Part shown: piece after piece, positions 1-8,163 of the stretch
How the letters are laid out: every line of letters starts with the position of its first letter
Position numbering within the stretch: the first letter of the stretch is position 1
Source: HRBIN12 sp964640965
GTDB lineage: Bacteria; Actinomycetota; UBA4738; HRBIN12
Length of the DNA: 18,734 nucleotides
Direction of reading: 5' to 3'
NCBI GenBank assembly: GCA_964640965.1
Contig: CAZXJB010000043.1
Span: forward strand, 1 to 18,734
Position numbers and translations under genes: made by a program
Notes under the pieces: generated by a model
Databases searched by the model: none
The model's input: the letters and a program-made list of their open reading frames with translations, nothing else
Told to the model about the DNA's origin: nothing

Positions 1-1
1 G

Positions 2-2428
2 CACGAGATCGGCCGCTTCTACGCGCGGTACCTGCGGACGCTCGCCGCCGAGGGCGAGGTCGACTTCGCGGGGCTCCTCGCGCGCGCCGGGGAGGCCGTG
101 CGGCCGGAGGACGCGCCCTTCGCGCACGTGCTCGTCGACGACTACCAGGACGCGACCCGGTCCTTCGAGCGGCTGCTCGAGCGGCTCGGCCCGGACACCC
201 TCGTCGTGGCCGGCGACCCCGACTCCCACGTCTTCTCCTTCCAGGGCGCCACGGACGAGCCCATCCGCCGCTTCGCCGAGCGCTTCGGCGCGACGGTCGT
301 GGAGCTCCGCACGCGCCACCGCGGCCCCGAGCCCGGGATCTCGGGGTGGCGGGCCGCGCACGCCTCCGAGGAGCACGCCGCGATCGCCCGGGAGCTCCGT
401 CGGATCCACGTCCAGGAGGGCGTGCCGTGGCGCGAGCTCGCGGTGGTCACGCGCCGCCAGGACGCCGAGGCGGCCGCGCTCGTCCGCGCCCTGCAGGACG
501 CGCGGATCCCGCACGTCGAGCTCGAGGGGCGGCCGGTCCCGGGCTCGGGACCGGCCGTCGTCCCCTACGTGCTCGCGCTCCGCTGGCTCATCGCCGACGA
601 CGAGCAGCGGGACGAGCTCGTGACGGCCCTGCTCACCTCGCGCCTGGCCGGGCTCTCGCCCGCCTCCGCCCGGGCCCTGGTGCGCGCGGCACGGGCCTCG
701 GGGCGCCCCCCGCGCGAGGCGCTCGACATCACCGAGGGGCTCGCCGAGGCCGAGCGCGCCGCCGTGACCCGGCTCCGGGAGGTCCTGGACCGGGCGGGCC
801 GGGTCCGCGCCTCGGTCCTCGACGCGTTCGGCGTGCTCTGGCGCGAGCTCCCCTGCTCCGCGGAGCTCGTCGCCGCGGCCGAGCGCGACCCGGTCGCCCG
901 CGCCGACCTGGAGGAGGTCGTGGCCTTCTCCCGGGCGGTGGAGGCGGCGGGGAGCTCGGAGGACCCCTCGATCCCGACGTTCCTCACGGCGCTCGCCGCC
1001 CGCGAGGGCGCGCCGGAGCTCGCGACCCCCGCCGAGCGCGGGCCCGACGCGGTGCGCGTGCTCACGGCCCACGGCGCGGCCGGGATGGAGTTCGACACGG
1101 TCTTCGTCGCCGGGGCGGTGGAGGGCAACTTCCCGAGCCTCGCCCGACCCGAACCCCTCTTCGACCTCGGCTCGCTGCTCCGCCCCCGCACCCAGGCCGA
1201 GGCCAACCGCGCGCGCCTCGCGGAGGAGCGGCGCCTGTTCCGGCTGATCTGCGCCCGGGCCCGCCGCCGGGTGGTGCTCACCGCGAGCGCCGCCGAGGAC
1301 GAGGACGCGGTCCTCACGGTCTCTCGGTTCGCGGACGAGCTCGGCGTGGCGTGGTCACCCGCGCCGGTCGCGCCGTTCCCCGAGCCCGTCTCGGCCGCCG
1401 AGGCCGCGGCCACCTGGCGCCGCGGGCTCGCCGACCCCGGCGTGCCGCCCGCCCTGCGTCTGGCCGACCTCGGCGGCCTGCTCGCGCTCGGCCTCGACCC
1501 CCGCCGGTGGTGGTTCCGGCTGGACTGGTCCTCGCGCGGCGCCCCCGAGCGTCCGGCCCTGCGCCTGTCCTACTCGCGCCTCAGCCACCTGGAGAACTGC
1601 GAGCTCCAGTACCTGCTCGCCGACGAGCTCGGACTCGAGCCGGGCGGCGGCCACCAGGCCTGGGTCGGGCACCTCGTCCACCGGATCATCCAGGCGATCG
1701 AGGAGGGCGAGATCCCCCGCACCCTGGAGGCCTTCCGGGCCGAGATCGAGCGCCGCTGGGAGCCCGGGCGCTTCCCCTCCCACGCCATCTCCGAGGCGGA
1801 GCGCCGCAACGCCCTCGAGGTCCTCGCCCCGAACTGGTTCGCGCGCTACGGGGACCTGCCCGCCGCCGCCACCGAGCGCCGGTTCTCCTTCGCCTTCGAC
1901 GGCGCCACCGTCGTCGGGTACATCGACCGCATCGGCCCTGTCCCCGAGGGGGAGCTGCGGATCACGGACTTCAAGACGGGGCGCGCGGACGGGGCGGGCC
2001 GCGCCGCCGAGAACCTCCAGCTCGGCATCTACTACCTCGCCGTGCGCGAGTGCGAGGACCTCGCCGAGCACCGACCCGACCTCGCCGGCGTGGAGCTCGC
2101 CTTCCTCGGCGGCAAGCGGAACGACCCCGACGTCCAGGTGCTCGCCTGGTCGATCCCGGAGGGCGGTGAGGAGGGCTACCAGCTCCAGATGCGCGAGCGC
2201 CTGCGCGGCCTGATCCAGCGCATCCACGACCTGGACGAGCGCGGCGCGTACGTGCCCTCGACCAGCGCCGACTGCATGTTCTGCAGCTTCCGCACGCTCT
2301 GCCCCCGGTACCCGGAGGGGGGACCCGTGTTCCCCATCGCCCGGGCGAGCGGGGCCGAGGGCCTCGGCGGGGGGGCGAACGGCGGCGCGCCCGCCCCGCC
2401 GACGTCCGCCCCGGGGGAGGCCGGATGA
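2..2428 (+). CDS. adnA: AdnA-like helicase-nuclease subunit (5' end missing)
   Basis: This is the C-terminal 808 residues of a UvrD-like helicase fused to a RecB-family nuclease; the reading frame is open to the left edge, so Walker A lies outside the window. Visible in order: motif II DDYQD (positions 137-151), motif III GDPDSHVFSFQGA, motif V TAHGAAGMEFD, a motif VI region ending ARARRRV, then a nuclease domain with DFKTG (partial residues 656-660, D656 and K658). An iron-sulfur staple is formed by C533 and C758/C761/C767 (C-x2-C-x5-C), as in AddB/AdnA nucleases. A Gly/Ala/Pro-rich tail follows. Several motor residues differ from consensus (DE to DD in II, Q to S and R to Q in III, K to A in V), while the nuclease looks intact. 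The downstream gene overlaps it (ATGA), so the two subunits should be made together as a DNA-end-resecting heterodimer. The AdnA name rests on order and domain layout as in mycobacteria. Confidence 0.9.
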   Translation, partial: HEIGRFYARYLRTLAAEGEVDFAGLLARAGEAVRPEDAPFAHVLVDDYQDATRSFERLLERLGPDTLVVAGDPDSHVFSFQGATDEPIRRFAERFGATVVELRTRHRGPEPGISGWRAAHASEEHAAIARELRRIHVQEGVPWRELAVVTRRQDAEAAALVRALQDARIPHVELEGRPVPGSGPAVVPYVLALRWLIADDEQRDELVTALLTSRLAGLSPASARALVRAARASGRPPREALDITEGLAEAERAAVTRLREVLDRAGRVRASVLDAFGVLWRELPCSAELVAAAERDPVARADLEEVVAFSRAVEAAGSSEDPSIPTFLTALAAREGAPELATPAERGPDAVRVLTAHGAAGMEFDTVFVAGAVEGNFPSLARPEPLFDLGSLLRPRTQAEANRARLAEERRLFRLICARARRRVVLTASAAEDEDAVLTVSRFADELGVAWSPAPVAPFPEPVSAAEAAATWRRGLADPGVPPALRLADLGGLLALGLDPRRWWFRLDWSSRGAPERPALRLSYSRLSHLENCELQYLLADELGLEPGGGHQAWVGHLVHRIIQAIEEGEIPRTLEAFRAEIERRWEPGRFPSHAISEAERRNALEVLAPNWFARYGDLPAAATERRFSFAFDGATVVGYIDRIGPVPEGELRITDFKTGRADGAGRAAENLQLGIYYLAVRECEDLAEHRPDLAGVELAFLGGKRNDPDVQVLAWSIPEGGEEGYQLQMRERLRGLIQRIHDLDERGAYVPSTSADCMFCSFRTLCPRYPEGGPVFPIARASGAEGLGGGANGGAPAPPTSAPGEAG

Positions 2429-5400
2429 GCCGCTACCCGGAGCCGATCCTCGCCTTCCTCGGCGGGGAGCCAACCCCGGAGCAGTGGGCCGCCATCTCCT
2501 ACCCCCTCGAGCCATACGTGCTCGTCGCGGGCGCGGGCTCGGGGAAGACCTCGGTGATGGCGGCCCGCATCGTGCACCTCGCGATGGTCGCGTACGGCCG
2601 GCTCGAGGCCGACCACCCCGGCGTCCCGCCCGGCAACGTGCTCTGCCTCACGTTCACGAACAAGGCCACCGAGCTCCTCCGCATCCGCGTGCGGCGAGCC
2701 CTCCAGCAGCTCGAGCTGCCCGAGGGCGAGGAGCCGGAGATCGCCAACTACCACGGCTTCGCCGCCGACCTGCTCGAGCGATACGGCATGCTGATCGGGC
2801 TCGAGCCCGGCCAGCGGGTCATCACTCCCGTCCAGCGCGCGCAGATCGCCGAGCGCGTCCTCGACCAGATGACCTTCGAGCACCTGTCCACCCGGTGGCA
2901 GCCCACCATCGTGAGCAAGATCCTCGCCCTCGACGACCAGCTGCAGAACCACCTCGTCGAGCCTGCGGAGCTCGTCGCCCACGTCGAGGGCAAGCTGGAT
3001 GCGCTCGCCGCGGCCCGCTCGGCCGAGCCCTACCAGGCGGCGCTCGAGCGGATCGAGCTCGCCCGCGCCGTCGAGCGCTTCCGCGCGGTCAAGGCCGAGC
3101 TCGGCGTCATCGACTTCGGCGACCAGATCGCCCACGCGGTCCGCATCGTGCGCGAGCATCCCGAGGTCGGCGCCGCCTACCGCGAGCGCTTCCAGGCCGT
3201 CCTGCTCGACGAGTACCAGGACACCAACCACGCTCAGGCCGAGCTCATGGCCGGGCTCTTCTCGGGCGGTCACCCGGTGACGGCGGTCGGGGACCCGGAC
3301 CAGAACATCTACGCCTGGCGCGGAGCGAGCCTGCACAACCTGCTCGAGTTCCCCGAGGTCTTCCGCCGCTCGGACGGCAGCCCCGCGGAGAAGCTCCCCC
3401 TGTACACCAACTTCCGCTCGGGCGCGCGCATCCTCGAGGCCGCGGACCGGATCATCTCGCCCCTCCCCGCGCAGCAGCGCCCGGACCCGAACAAGCTGCT
3501 GCAGCCGTGGGAACCCAACGGGCAGGGCGAGGTCGCCGTCGCGCTCCACGAGCACGAGGTCGCCGAGGCCGAGGCGATCGCCGAGCGCATCCTCCTCCTG
3601 CACGAGCAGGGTCTGCCGTGGCGCGGGTGCGCGATCCTCTGTCGCAGCCACCGCCTGTTCGCGCCGCTCGAGGTCGCCCTCGGCGCGCGCGGCATCCCCG
3701 CCGAGTTCCTCGGCCTCGCGGGGCTCATCAAGCTCCCCGAGGTCGTGGAGGTCCTCGCGTACGCGTCGGCCGCCGCCCTCGCCGACGACAGCGTGGCGCT
3801 CGCGCGGATCCTCACCGGGCCCCGCTACCGGGTCGGGGTCGCGGACCTCGCCCGCGTCGCGGACTGGGCGCGGCGGAGCGACCTCGCCCTTCGCCGTCGG
3901 ATCGCGGAGGAACGGCTCGGGGTCGACGAGGACCTCGTCGAGGACCAGCCCCACCTGATCGCCGAGGCCCTCGAGCACCTGGGCGAGATCGAGGGGCTCT
4001 CGCCGGAGGGGCGCCGGCGTCTCGAGGCCTTCGCCGCCGAGCTCCGCGAGCTCCAGGAGGCCGCCAGGCGGCCGGTGCCCGAGTTCCTCGCCGAGGTCGT
4101 CCGCCGGATCGGCTTGCTCGAGGAGCTCGACGCCGAGCTCGACGCCGCCCTCGCCGCCGCCAAGCGGCGGAACCTCGCCGCCTTCCTCGACCAGGTCCAC
4201 GCCTTCCAGCCCGTGGAGGGCGAGCTCACGCTGCGCGCCTTCCTCGACTACGTCGGCCAGATCGAGGACGACCGGGAGTGGACGCCGGTGCAGCCGAGCG
4301 AGGAGGACTCGGTGAAGGTCATGACCGTGCACGCCGCCAAGGGACTCGAGTTCGACGCGGTGTTCGTCCCCGGCCTCGCGAAGGGAGTCTTCCCGAACGA
4401 TCGCATCCAGCACAACCCGGCCCGCCGCGGCGACTCGCTCGACGTCGAGCTCCGCCGCGACCGCGAGCTGCTCCCCACCTTCGACGGAGTGATGAGCCAC
4501 TTCACCGACGCGCTGCGCCGCCAGGAGGAGTACGAGGAGCGCCGCACCGCCTACGTCGCCCTGACCCGCGCCAAGCGCCGGCTGTACGTCTCTGCGGCCA
4601 ACTGGTACGGGGAGAACCTGCAGAGCGCCAAGGGCATCGGCAAGTTCCTCGTGGAGCTCAAGACGTGGGCCGAGGGGCGGGGCGACGTCGCCGTCGAGGT
4701 CGCGCTCGGCGGGGGCGCGGCGGTCGGCCCGACCGAGGCGCGCGGCGCCGAGACGGCCGGGGCCGAGGCGGGCGCTCCGGCCCGGAACCCACTCGAGGGC
4801 TACCGCCAGGCCCTCATGCCCGCCTGGCCGGGTCCCGCGCTCCGCGAGGAGGCCGACGACCTCTTCCCGGAGGGATGGCGCCGGGCCGCCGTCCGGGCGG
4901 CGGAGGCGGGCGGCGTGCCGGAGGATCTCGTCGCGCGCCTGCAGCCGACGGAGCGGGAGGCCTATGAGGCGGCCCTGCGGGAGCGTCGTACGCTCGCCGC
5001 GCACCTGCTCGAGCGGGAGGCGGAGGTGGACCGGGCGAGCGAGCCCCCACGCACGGTGACCGTGAGCGCGGTGATCGACTACGCCCGCTGCCCGCAACGC
5101 TTCTGCTGGAGCGTCGTGCGGCCGCTGCCCCGCTTCTCGGGGCCCGCGGCGCGGATCGGCACCGAGGTCCACGCGTGGATCGAGCGTCGCTCCTCCGGTC
5201 AGGCGTCCCTGCTCGAGCTCGAGGAGACCCCGGACCTCGTCGCCGAGGAGCTCGCCGGCGAGCCCGGCAAGGTCGAGCGCCTGCGCCGCGCCTTCCTGGA
5301 GAGCCGCTTCGCGGAGCTCGTGCCGCTGTACGCCGAGCGCCCGTTCCTCCTGCCCGTCGGCGACCGGTACGTCGGCGGCCGGATCGACGCGATCTACGGC

Positions 5401-5739
5401 ACGCCCGAGGGCCCCTGGGAGGTCGTCGACTACAAGACGGGGCAGATGCCGGCCGGGGACGACCCGCTCGCGCGCGCGCAGCTCGACCTGTACGCGCTCG
5501 CCTGCATCGAGGTGTGGGGCAAGCGCCCGGAGGAGCTCACGCTCACGTACCTGTACCTGTCGACGGGGCAGGAGCGCTCCTACCGGGTGGAGGACCCGGC
5601 CTCGGTGCGCGAGCGGCTCACGGCCTGGCTGGAGGGCATCGCCGCCGGAGCCTACGAGCCCACCCCCGGCGAGCACTGCCGTTGGTGCGACTTCCGCCCG
5701 TTCTGCCCGGCCGGCTCGGCGTGGGTCGCCGAGCGCTGA
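2425..5739 (+). CDS. adnB: AdnB-like ATP-dependent helicase-nuclease subunit
   Basis: This complete 1104-aa protein should be the motor partner of the upstream gene in DNA double-strand-end unwinding and resection for recombination. Helicase motifs are canonical: Q motif near Q20, Walker A AGAGSGKT (35-42), motif II DEYQD (262-266), motif III GDPDQNIYAWRGA (about 287-299), motif V TVHAAKGLEFD (about 633-643), motif VI YVALTRAKRRL (about 710-720). The C-terminal RecB-type nuclease has VDYKTG with D1002 and K1004. Four iron-sulfur cysteines are C889 and C1085/C1088/C1094. Length matches mycobacterial AdnB (roughly 1,100 aa). The ATG overlaps the upstream stop as ATGA, with a strong ribosome-binding site (GGGGGAGG) just before it, so translation is coupled but can also start independently. 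In mycobacterial AdnAB the AdnB motor is the main driver of translocation; the contrast between perfect motifs here and eroded ones upstream agrees with that. Confidence 0.94.
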   Translation: MSRYPEPILAFLGGEPTPEQWAAISYPLEPYVLVAGAGSGKTSVMAARIVHLAMVAYGRLEADHPGVPPGNVLCLTFTNKATELLRIRVRRALQQLELPEGEEPEIANYHGFAADLLERYGMLIGLEPGQRVITPVQRAQIAERVLDQMTFEHLSTRWQPTIVSKILALDDQLQNHLVEPAELVAHVEGKLDALAAARSAEPYQAALERIELARAVERFRAVKAELGVIDFGDQIAHAVRIVREHPEVGAAYRERFQAVLLDEYQDTNHAQAELMAGLFSGGHPVTAVGDPDQNIYAWRGASLHNLLEFPEVFRRSDGSPAEKLPLYTNFRSGARILEAADRIISPLPAQQRPDPNKLLQPWEPNGQGEVAVALHEHEVAEAEAIAERILLLHEQGLPWRGCAILCRSHRLFAPLEVALGARGIPAEFLGLAGLIKLPEVVEVLAYASAAALADDSVALARILTGPRYRVGVADLARVADWARRSDLALRRRIAEERLGVDEDLVEDQPHLIAEALEHLGEIEGLSPEGRRRLEAFAAELRELQEAARRPVPEFLAEVVRRIGLLEELDAELDAALAAAKRRNLAAFLDQVHAFQPVEGELTLRAFLDYVGQIEDDREWTPVQPSEEDSVKVMTVHAAKGLEFDAVFVPGLAKGVFPNDRIQHNPARRGDSLDVELRRDRELLPTFDGVMSHFTDALRRQEEYEERRTAYVALTRAKRRLYVSAANWYGENLQSAKGIGKFLVELKTWAEGRGDVAVEVALGGGAAVGPTEARGAETAGAEAGAPARNPLEGYRQALMPAWPGPALREEADDLFPEGWRRAAVRAAEAGGVPEDLVARLQPTEREAYEAALRERRTLAAHLLEREAEVDRASEPPRTVTVSAVIDYARCPQRFCWSVVRPLPRFSGPAARIGTEVHAWIERRSSGQASLLELEETPDLVAEELAGEPGKVERLRRAFLESRFAELVPLYAERPFLLPVGDRYVGGRIDAIYGTPEGPWEVVDYKTGQMPAGDDPLARAQLDLYALACIEVWGKRPEELTLTYLYLSTGQERSYRVEDPASVRERLTAWLEGIAAGAYEPTPGEHCRWCDFRPFCPAGSAWVAER

Positions 5740-5778
5740 CGCGGGCTCGGAGCCGGGTCTCGCTCGGCGCCGTCCCGG

Positions 5779-6135
5779 CTACGCCGCCGAGGTGAGGCGC
5801 TCGACCTGCTCCTCGAAGGTCCGGTACGTGGCCGCCGGGTCCCACCCGCCCTCGAGCCTGACGGGCACGAAGCGCACGGCGAGCCCGAGCGCCCCGGCCC
5901 GCGCGCGCAGCGCCTCCCGGAACCACTCGAAGGTCCCGGGGTGCAGGAGCACCTCACCGTGGGTCCCGATGCGCCGCAGCGCGGCGTCCTCGACGACGAC
6001 CGGCGTCGGCCGCAGGATGTCCGCGGTGCCCTCGGGGGCGCCCTCGCGCATCTCCAGGTGGGCCGCTCGGCCGTCCCAGGTGGCGACGGCCACCGGTCGC
6101 TCCGGCTCCTCGGGCCGGTAGAGCTCCGCGCGCAT
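5779..6135 (-). CDS. Conserved-looking hypothetical protein, 118 aa
   Basis: I do not recognise this family. The ATG at 6135 overlaps the stop of the upstream CNB-domain gene in a TGATG arrangement with no good ribosome-binding site of its own, so it is probably translated by re-initiation, and the two proteins should be made together. The protein is soluble, with no signal peptide or membrane segment. It reads like a compact alpha/beta domain: strands around 12-20 (PVAVATW) and 44-48 (PVVVE), a GTHGE motif at 57-61, an aromatic/basic helix around 68-80 (FEWFREALRARA), a strand at 84-92 (GLAVRFVPV) and a C-terminal helix from about 103. There are no cysteines or obvious catalytic motif. Gene coupling suggests it works with the CNB protein, but that is inference. 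An artefact is unlikely, because the much longer in-frame extension upstream reads as low-complexity shadow sequence. Confidence 0.72.
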   Translation of the reverse strand: MRAELYRPEEPERPVAVATWDGRAAHLEMREGAPEGTADILRPTPVVVEDAALRRIGTHGEVLLHPGTFEWFREALRARAGALGLAVRFVPVRLEGGWDPAATYRTFEEQVERLTSAA

Positions 6136-6557
6136 CACGCGGTGAGGGCCCGCTCGGTCCGACGCAGGAGGCCGGCCACGTGCCGGAGCATCCGCCCGGC
6201 GAGCACGGGCTCGGCCTCCAGCAGGGACCGGAAGGCGGCGCGGGGGAGGGCCAGCATGACCATCGGGGTCTCCGCGATCACCGAGGCCGTCCTCGGCCCG
6301 CCGTCCAGGAGCGAGATCTCGCCGAAGAAATCTCCCGGGTAGAGACGGTTCCACACCCGCCCGGTCGGGCCCACGACCCGGGCCTCTCCCTCGAGGATCA
6401 CGTAGAAGGTGTCGCCGACGTCGCCGGCGCGCACGATCGTGGCACCCGCCATGAAGCGCTGCTCCTCGCACAGCTCCGCGACCCGACGCAGGTGACGCGC
6501 GGACAGGCTCGCGAACAACGGCACCCGCGCCAGCGCCTCGCGCGCTCGCTTGCTCAC
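6135..6557 (-). CDS. Stand-alone cyclic-nucleotide-binding domain protein
   Basis: This 140-aa protein is almost entirely one CNB (cNMP-binding) fold, with no helix-turn-helix or enzyme domain attached. It opens with VPLFASLSARHLRRVAEL, the usual N-terminal helices, then beta-roll segments GATIVRAGDVGDTFYVILEG (38-57) and the phosphate-binding cassette FGEISLLDGGPRTAS (78-92). E80 and R89, which contact the ribose and cyclic phosphate in cAMP receptor proteins, are both present, so it may really bind a cyclic nucleotide. The GTG start at 6557 is favoured by an AGGGGG ribosome-binding site 7 bases upstream and a TAGGCT -10 box at 6588-6593. Its stop overlaps the next gene's ATG (TGATG). A Crp/Fnr regulator is divergent. 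It may be a ligand sensor acting through a partner protein; the partner is not known. Confidence 0.88.
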   Translation of the reverse strand: MSKRAREALARVPLFASLSARHLRRVAELCEEQRFMAGATIVRAGDVGDTFYVILEGEARVVGPTGRVWNRLYPGDFFGEISLLDGGPRTASVIAETPMVMLALPRAAFRSLLEAEPVLAGRMLRHVAGLLRRTERALTA

Positions 6558-6587
6558 CGATGGACCCCCTTCGCTCTCGTCGCACGC

Positions 6588-6593
6588 AGCCTA
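6588..6593 (-). promoter_or_regulatory. Predicted -10 box for the CNB-domain gene
   Basis: TAGGCT on the minus strand fits the actinobacterial TANNNT -10 pattern. It would place a transcription start near 6581 and give a leader of about 24 bases containing the AGGGGG ribosome-binding site (6565-6570). No convincing -35 box is visible 16-19 bases further up. Confidence 0.4.
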
Positions 6594-6653
6594 TCGGTCC
6601 GGCGACCGAGCCGTCGGAGGCCGGGGCCCAGGGAGCGTGTCGGTGGCCCCGTG

Positions 6654-6659
6654 TATGGT
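6654..6659 (+). promoter_or_regulatory. Predicted -10 box for a leaderless Crp/Fnr transcript
   Basis: TATGGT matches TANNNT and ends 6 bases before the GTG at 6666, so the predicted transcription start coincides with the start codon. There is no Shine-Dalgarno sequence before this GTG, which supports a leaderless message. No -35 box was recognised. Confidence 0.45.
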
Positions 6660-6665
6660 CCGGCC

Positions 6666-7295
6666 GTGGGGGAGAGGGTCCTCGCGACGGGGGCGTCGCG
6701 ACGGTACCGGCACGGTGCGGTGATCCTGGGGCAGGGGCAGACCGTTGGCTGCCTGCGCCTCGTGACCTCCGGCGTCGTGCGTCTTTCGGCCGTCGTGCCC
6801 AGCGGACGGGAGGTCGTGGTCGGCCTCCTCGGTCCGGGCGACGTCTTCGGCGAGGTCGCCCTCCTCGGCGGCGGTCCCTCCCCCGTCGAGGCCCGAGCGC
6901 TCGGCGAGGACACCACGGTCCTCGCGATCCCGCCCGCCGTCCTGCGCGAGCTCATCCGCCGGATGCCCGCCACGGCCGAGGAGCTCCTGCGGCTCATCGC
7001 CTCGCGCCTCCGCGACACGGCGGCCGCCCTCGAGGAGGCGCTCGCGCACGACGTGCCCACCCGGGTCTCGCTCCGCCTCCGCCATCTCGCGCTCGCCCAC
7101 GGGCAGGTCGCGGAGCACGGCGTGCTCCTCCCTCCTCGGCTCACGCAGGAGGACATCGGCAGGATGGTGGGGGCCACGCGCGAGTCCGTGAACCGCACGC
7201 TCGCCTCGCTCTCGGCCCGCGGGCTCGTGCACCTCCAGGACCGTCGCTACGTCGTGCGCGACCCCGAGGCGCTGGTCCCGGCGACCGACGGGTGA
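6666..7295 (+). CDS. Crp/Fnr-family transcriptional regulator
   Basis: This 209-aa regulator has an N-terminal CNB beta-roll (about residues 10-95), a dimerisation helix (about 100-127) and a C-terminal winged helix-turn-helix, LTQEDIGRMVGATRESVNRTLASL (159-182), of the Crp type with the usual RESVNR recognition helix. The phosphate-binding cassette is degenerate: FGEVALLGGGPSPVEA (61-76) keeps the Glu but lacks the Arg that binds the cyclic phosphate, so canonical cAMP binding is doubtful. It also lacks the four-cysteine cluster of Fnr; its only Cys is C29. The GTG at 6666 is preferred: TATGGT at 6654-6659 sits 6 bases upstream, the layout of a leaderless actinobacterial transcript. A GTG at 6651 would add five residues. 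The reading frame stays open much further upstream but reads as non-coding there. The 3' end faces the potC stop with only 7 bases between. Confidence 0.9.
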   Translation: MGERVLATGASRRYRHGAVILGQGQTVGCLRLVTSGVVRLSAVVPSGREVVVGLLGPGDVFGEVALLGGGPSPVEARALGEDTTVLAIPPAVLRELIRRMPATAEELLRLIASRLRDTAAALEEALAHDVPTRVSLRLRHLALAHGQVAEHGVLLPPRLTQEDIGRMVGATRESVNRTLASLSARGLVHLQDRRYVVRDPEALVPATDG

Positions 7296-7302
7296 GCCGG
7301 AC

Positions 7303-8163
7303 TCAGACCTGGCGGCGCCGCCCGAAGGCCGTCGCGAGGGCCAGCAGCACCCCCGCGACGAACAGGATCGTGCCGTAGACGTTCACGGTCGGGGGGAGCC
7401 CGATCCTCGTCGCCCCGTACACCCAGATCGGGAACGTCTGGACCTGCCCCGACACGAAGTTCGAGATCACGAAGTCGTCCAGGGACAGGACGAAGGAGAG
7501 CATGTACCCGGCGAGGATCCCGGGGAGGATCAGGGGGAACGTCACCTTCCAGAACGCCATGACCGGGGTCGCGTACAGGTCCTGCGCGGCGTCCTCCAGG
7601 GACCGATCCATGCCGGCGACCCGCGCTCGGACCGTCACGGCCACGAACGGGATGCTGAACGCCACGTGGCTGAGCAGGATCGTGAGGAGCCCGAGCGGCG
7701 CGCGGACCTCGATGTAGAGCGAGAGCAGCGAGGAGCCCAGCACGATCTCGGGGATCGCGATCCCGATGAAGATGAGGAAGTTCACCGCCGCCCGCCCGCG
7801 GAACACGTACCGGCCCAACACCAGGCCGAGGGTCGCGCCGAGGGGCGTCGCGATCGCCGCGGCCGTCACCGCCACCACGATCGAGTTCCGGACGGCCTCG
7901 TTCAGGGAGGGGTCGGCGAAGACGTTCCGGTACCAGTCGAGCGTGAACCCCCAGAACCGGGGCATCTGCCGCTCGCCGGGGATGTCGTTGAACCCGTAGA
8001 GGATCATGAGGAGGATCGGCGAGACGAGGTAGAGCATCAGCAGCGTGGTGTACGAGCCGAGCACGAGCCTCGCCCTGCGCAGCCTCGGCCGCCGCAGTGG
8101 GGGGCGCGTGTCCGCGGGCGCCGCCGCGACCGCTCGCGCCGGAGCGCCGACGACCGCGCTCAT
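7303..8163 (-). CDS. potC: Polyamine ABC transporter permease, PotC type
   Basis: This 286-aa inner-membrane permease is one half of the channel of a spermidine/putrescine-type ABC importer. Hydrophobic segments lie at about 36-57, 94-118, 124-150, 155-178, 212-235 and 263-281, giving the six helices expected. The cytoplasmic EAA loop that docks the ATPase is at about 190-215 (EDAAQDLYATP, then FPLILPGI). The stretch LSLDDFVISNFVSG (227-240) is typical of PotC rather than PotB. The ATG at 8163 overlaps the stop of potB (ATGA) and has TGGGAG just upstream. An extra basic/proline-rich N-terminus of about 33 residues precedes the first helix. It is the last gene of the operon, and no ATPase gene follows: the Crp/Fnr gene converges 7 bases beyond. 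The exact polyamine is not shown by the sequence. Confidence 0.92.
   Translation of the reverse strand: MSAVVGAPARAVAAAPADTRPPLRRPRLRRARLVLGSYTTLLMLYLVSPILLMILYGFNDIPGERQMPRFWGFTLDWYRNVFADPSLNEAVRNSIVVAVTAAAIATPLGATLGLVLGRYVFRGRAAVNFLIFIGIAIPEIVLGSSLLSLYIEVRAPLGLLTILLSHVAFSIPFVAVTVRARVAGMDRSLEDAAQDLYATPVMAFWKVTFPLILPGILAGYMLSFVLSLDDFVISNFVSGQVQTFPIWVYGATRIGLPPTVNVYGTILFVAGVLLALATAFGRRRQV

Noticed and set aside
2176..5676. 1166-codon minus-strand open frame opposite adnB
   Set aside because: It reads as low-complexity Leu/Gly/Glu/Arg-rich shadow sequence, while the plus strand carries complete helicase and nuclease motifs. Long antisense frames are expected at this GC content.
5740..5778. Intrinsic terminator between adnB and the convergent hypothetical gene
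   Set aside because: GGCTC-G-GAGCC is present but has no room for a loop, and there is no T tract; the other pairings are weak.
6136..6585. Upstream extension of the 118-aa protein's frame to a 268-codon frame
   Set aside because: The extra 150 codons are Arg/Gly/Pro-rich and overlap the real CNB-domain gene in another frame; the TGATG junction marks the true start.
6180..6665. Long N-terminal extension of the Crp/Fnr reading frame
   Set aside because: The extension overlaps the CNB gene antisense, is compositionally odd and is not homologous to Crp/Fnr N-termini. A leaderless start at 6666 fits better.
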